Program-made: the position numbers and the translations under genes
Source of the DNA: CAYWNA01 sp964459305
GTDB taxonomy: Bacteria; Planctomycetota; Planctomycetia; Pirellulales; Pirellulaceae
Assembly (NCBI GenBank): GCA_964459305.1
Contig: CAYWNA010000132.1
Coordinates: 1-35,033 of the forward strand
Direction: 5' to 3'
DNA length: 35,033 nt
Shown here: one piece after another, positions 32,801 to 35,033 of the stretch
Layout of the letters: the number at the start of each line of letters is the position of its first letter
How positions within the stretch are numbered: position 1 is the stretch's first letter
Notes under the pieces: model-generated
What the model was told of the DNA's origin: nothing
The model's input: the letters and a program-made list of their open reading frames with translations, nothing else
The model's database searches: none

Positions 32801-32926
32801 GCGGAAGTAAAATACGCGCGGGTAGTTATTGCCGCGGATCGCGAGTGGTTCGGCCGTCGCGGTGCACGCAGTCGCCACGATCGCACACACGGACAAAGCC
32901 ATTCGCATGTGGGTTCTCATCGTCAT
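29849..32926 (-). CDS. Large exported protein of unknown family with a duplicated module
   Basis: About 1025 residues with a signal peptide (residues 1-26, TATA cleavage region). Residues about 30-400 look like a single catalytic-type domain, with GLEFDVHFN, FNGIESEGWP and an Asp/Trp-rich stretch (WEIEDWSGGMN) that recall TIM-barrel glycoside hydrolases; I cannot place the family. Two homologous modules of about 110 residues follow at about 440-550 and 785-895, sharing MGAKSPERSDGVWFKV or MGEKSPERSDGVWFKV, LKFVADCGP and WGDV. They look like beta-sandwich, possibly carbohydrate-binding, modules of NPCBM type. Between them lies a Cys-containing segment. The start is taken as ATG 32926; GTG 32944 and ATG 32920 are alternatives. 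Proximity to sulfatase, GH29 and esterase genes suggests glycan processing. Confidence 0.6.
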   Translation of the reverse strand: MTMRTHMRMALSVCAIVATACTATAEPLAIRGNNYPRVFYFRATESACSPRAYPTYESWERNFDGLMGIMGKCLEEECLGRLPRAPQFFTRFKQRHPDQAVLLHFNGNSRDPLFERNSYFPGHWVYRKAVTITEDVPASAGQSVIKVSDASGFRVSAGRYRTHNDDISLFGIKDGKHDWDYYEHVQLVSVDVRAKTITVKRGCYGSKPLAFEKGKSRAAAHQVEGPWGANNHFLWYYNYSTHCPKDKNGKTCSDVLVDDLTRWFGKGGVLEAYDGLEFDVHFNQTHGDTTGDGMLDNGIVDGKNYYGIGVVEFGRKLRARMGEGFIIQADGALGKGGVRSQRCWGLFNGIESEGWPNLPDWEIEDWSGGMNRHRFWQQNARKPAFNYINHKWVQGIPDRPGFHRQVDVPFSRHRLVFAAGQFFDAMICYSSVPKLPTSTGYTYWDRDVTVPANARLLFSLGMGAKSPERSDGVWFKVLAAEVTAGQVDEYEEIFEKSSNEFKWLPQAVSLQKYAGKTMRLKFVADCGPSDNATTDQAYWGDVQIESDGDTRRLVTRELPAVGMRLRNREEQPIIPKTGARLNYSPAAEVGGKSLPAYTVHPPYQRQGRFEKFPIWDEFVCGADNVLGWLGSPEAPAVHMAEKTPDLFHGTGCGITLAKQITGRVVASAGEMGVTIRPLDANAKALKFAIKNIPANGEDLFVSLTMKGSPMTGCPREMARFAQVSASGGMTNLLAGEPDEIGMCLRGGKEVPVDRSTGAHVQNHHRTIAGTTLPTVFVHPPYRGKVGYAYWIRETAVPANTELRFSIGMGEKSPERSDGVWFKVYAARVKDGTAGPYTQIFESSSKAHKWIPHRVSLAEHADQQVRLKFVADCGPKNNSVTDHAHWGDVKIMTEGASDSDVTKAVQYMTWVNDRSFTSGFYYRHVKTKQIDLSFTIESPEPVVIESIRAHAHPDAMCRVFQKGLVLANPARRPYTFDLNSIVPGRSYRRLKATKFQDDVANNGEPVSGKVTLGERDALFLVQTTAR

Positions 32927-33095
32927 GATTTCTATCTCTAGCACAATGGAGCTACGAGTGGAAACGGCCAGGGCCTCGTGTCGCCAATACGGCTATTGTC
33001 GATCGGCATAGGCATCGGCGAGAGCCTTGCTGCCCGTGAACCACGCGACGGCGTAGAGCGACAGCACGCTGATGCGTGGCTGTGGCACATGATTT

Positions 33096-34721
33096 TCATT
33101 TCGGCGAATTCGACTTGAGCTTCCAGATCAGGTATTCGCTGGTTTCCAAGTGCTTCACATTGGGAGCATCGGGATAAACCAACTCGCACGTTACTCCGGC
33201 GCTCTGGCAATGCTCTTGCAGCTTTACCCCGAAGTTCGATGTGTGAGTCGGATCCTTCTGCGGCTGGCCGAGTGCAGGTGGGGCGGAGTACAACAGGTGG
33301 ACCGGCGGATCATCGGAAGTGACAAGCGCGTAGGGTGAGTACTCAGCGATCCACGGTAGGATTGTGTCGCGTTTGGCGAAAAACTCTTCGAACTGCGACA
33401 GTTTGTTTTCAGGGTCTCCCTGAAAGCCGAAGGCGTGACCGCCGTATCGGCTGTTGGGCGTCCACTCTTTCATCTGTTGCGGGTCGAGCGTCGTTTGCGC
33501 GCCTCGGACGGCCGCACACCAGAGACGCGTGGACTCGCGAGCGACCGGGGCGTCGCTGTCCGGATCAGCCATGTCAGGATGAAATGCCAGCCACAGGCTC
33601 GAACACGCTCCCGCCGAACCGCCCGACGCGCCGATACGCTGCTTGTCGATGTTCCATTCGGTGGACTTGCTGCGGACGAACTGAAGAGCTCGGGCGGCGT
33701 CGTGCAGCGGGCCTTTCACTGGCGGGACGACTCCGTCGGCAGTCGCTTCCGGGATAAAGCGATATTCGACAGAAACGACGGAAATGCCGGCGTCCAGTAT
33801 TTCCAGCAGCATCGACGACAAGCCGCTCAGGCGACCGCCGGCCATCCAGCCGCCGCCGTGAATGAACAAGAGCACGGGCGTCGGCTTGTCCGATTCCGCC
33901 TTCCAGAAATGCAGCAGTTGCTTGGGATGCGGGCCGTAGGCAACGTCATAATGGGTCGGGTCCGGCAAGAGAGGATTGTCCGCGAGAAACTGTTCGGCTT
34001 CCTGCTCACCGATCTCGCGCACGAAAATGTTCCGCCAGCGGATTTCGCCGCCGTGCGTCTGCAGCATGATCGGGCCTTTCGCGGGCAGCGGCTTCTCACG
34101 GTCCCAGTAGTTCTCCATCACCGCGCCTTCGACGACGGCCCGTCGATTCAGCCAGACCCACGTACGAGCGCCGATCTGACGAATGCGGAACTGGTTCCAT
34201 TGGCCAAACGGCTTGTCCGCGAAGCACACCGGATCGCGGCCGAGGGTCGCAGGCGTGTTGTTGAACAGACCGCCCGATCCCAGATGTGGCCGGCGAGTCG
34301 GATTCTTCGGGTTGAAGACTTGGTTCCAGTCCCAGATCTGCACCTGAGGCGTTCCTCGCAGATAGATGCCGCTGTCGGCTTTGGGCACGGTCTTGTATTC
34401 GAGCCGCAACTCGATATCGCCGTACTCTTCGTCGGTCGTCGCGTACGGGCCGTGGCCGTCGTTGACGAGCTCACCGTTCTCAACCGTCCAATGGTTGGGA
34501 AACTCGGCCCGCTGCTCCGCGAGGTTCGCTTCCTTCTTCTCGCCGGTCAGCTTCGCACCGCGGTGCGGATTCAACCCGTGCCAACCGGTGAGATCGTTGC
34601 CATTGAAGATCGCGCGAGAGCCTTCAGGCGGCTTCGGTTCCGCCGCGCGGCTCGCAACTGACGCTGCCAGCACAACAGCAACGGACGCAAACAACAGGAC
34701 GTATCTGAGGGTCGTCTTCAT
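33096..34721 (-). CDS. Exported DUF1080 (3-keto-disaccharide hydrolase-like) / esterase fusion
   Basis: A 541-residue protein. Residues 1-27 are a signal peptide. Residues about 37-238 are a DUF1080 domain: IFNGNDLTGWHG, WTVENGELV, YGDIELRLEYKT, SGIYLRGTPQVQIWD, GEIRWRNIFVREI. Residues about 270-541 form an alpha/beta hydrolase of the carboxylesterase/acetyl-esterase type, with the oxyanion motif HGGGW (288-292), the nucleophile Ser369 in GGSAG and a late His in the NVKHLETSEYLIW segment. Fusing a sugar-binding or keto-glycoside-hydrolysing sandwich to an esterase suggests removal of acyl groups from a glycan. Start ATG 34721 has GGAG about ten bases upstream. It is followed on the same strand by the large protein at 29849-32926, 169 bp away, and may be co-transcribed. 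Confidence 0.85.
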   Translation of the reverse strand: MKTTLRYVLLFASVAVVLAASVASRAAEPKPPEGSRAIFNGNDLTGWHGLNPHRGAKLTGEKKEANLAEQRAEFPNHWTVENGELVNDGHGPYATTDEEYGDIELRLEYKTVPKADSGIYLRGTPQVQIWDWNQVFNPKNPTRRPHLGSGGLFNNTPATLGRDPVCFADKPFGQWNQFRIRQIGARTWVWLNRRAVVEGAVMENYWDREKPLPAKGPIMLQTHGGEIRWRNIFVREIGEQEAEQFLADNPLLPDPTHYDVAYGPHPKQLLHFWKAESDKPTPVLLFIHGGGWMAGGRLSGLSSMLLEILDAGISVVSVEYRFIPEATADGVVPPVKGPLHDAARALQFVRSKSTEWNIDKQRIGASGGSAGACSSLWLAFHPDMADPDSDAPVARESTRLWCAAVRGAQTTLDPQQMKEWTPNSRYGGHAFGFQGDPENKLSQFEEFFAKRDTILPWIAEYSPYALVTSDDPPVHLLYSAPPALGQPQKDPTHTSNFGVKLQEHCQSAGVTCELVYPDAPNVKHLETSEYLIWKLKSNSPK

Positions 34722-35033
34722 GTGGGGCTACTCCAAAGCATCGTTGTCTTTGACTGAAACGACCGCAATCCTACCCGATCGCAATTCTCGTCGCCAGAGC
34801 GACGGCGGACGATGTCTTTTCGGGTCATGGCGGCTCGAATGGAGAAATCGAATTCCTGGCGACGTACGGATTATCTTGTTGCGTCGGTGGGGGCGACCTA
34901 GCGCACGAAGCGCGAGGTCATTTGGCGCACAAGACGCCATCACCTCGCTCATCTCAGCCACTTGCATTCGTGACTCAGGACGGTTAGTCCTGAGCGCGCA
35001 ACGGGACTGTCGAAACGGCGAGGCGGGCCACGG
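34722..35033. other. Right-edge gap with one palindrome
   Basis: No gene is supported up to the window end. The promoter of the DUF1080-esterase gene should lie here but was not assigned. The only structured feature is the hairpin at 34912-34948. Confidence 0.4.
34912..34948. repeat. Palindromic hairpin, GCGAGGT family
   Basis: GCGAGGT (34912-34918) pairs with ACCTCGC (34942-34948), and inside it TGGCG (34923-34927) pairs with CGCCA (34935-34939), with unequal bulges between the two stems. A further GCGC-ACGAA-GCGC repeat directly precedes it. This is probably another family of intergenic palindrome. Confidence 0.5.

Overview
This window looks like a piece of a planctomycete chromosome, most likely a Pirellulaceae-type marine or freshwater bacterium. 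The evidence is the mix of genes: exported sulfatases, exported PQQ-type beta-propeller proteins, a hydrazine-synthase-alpha-like cytochrome without other anammox genes, a DUF1080-esterase fusion, and a tyrosine recombinase of a type I associate with planctomycetes. Most genes are about 60% GC and start with ATG, GTG or TTG behind good AGGAG-type ribosome sites. The taxonomic call rests on gene content only.

Layout. 1-2000: a sulfatase gene truncated at both ends, then about 850 bp of AT-richer DNA (near 40-45% GC in places) with five copies of a 10-bp iteron-like motif, a perfect palindrome and a small Lys-rich ORF. 1976-11533: large exported proteins (HZS-alpha-like di-heme protein, methyltransferase/PQQ-propeller fusion, FGE-like protein, small PQQ propeller). 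11741-16794: radical SAM protein, EboF-like phosphodiesterase-superfamily protein and prolyl oligopeptidase, all on the minus strand. 17057-20976: arginine operon argB-argD-argF with rph translationally coupled at its end. 21537-24282: a sulfatase, then a decayed integration site (gene fragment, truncated tyrosine recombinase, tRNA-Leu). 24283-34721: a glycan-degradation region with GH29 alpha-L-fucosidase, an Asp-box sialidase-like protein, a sulfatase, a 1025-residue protein of unknown family with a duplicated module, and a DUF1080-esterase fusion.

How the genes work together. The right third reads as an exported toolkit for sulfated, fucose-containing glycans: desulfation, fucose removal, an Asp-box glycan-binding or cleaving propeller, and deacylation. 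This is inferred from gene content. The arg genes cover three steps of arginine synthesis (N-acetylglutamate kinase, acetylornithine aminotransferase, ornithine carbamoyltransferase).

The most unusual signal is in the gaps. At least nine gaps carry a palindromic, REPIN-like element, and these belong to about eight unrelated sequence families. In one family, present twice (5605-5658 and 16947-17013), all four arms fold into the same 8-bp stem around an invariant GCCA loop, and stem differences between arms are compensated within each arm. In two other families the repeat arm itself supplies the TAG stop codon of the upstream gene (argD and the prolyl oligopeptidase). Separately, heptanucleotide tandem repeats sit inside the methyltransferase/PQQ gene exactly at two inferred interdomain linkers.
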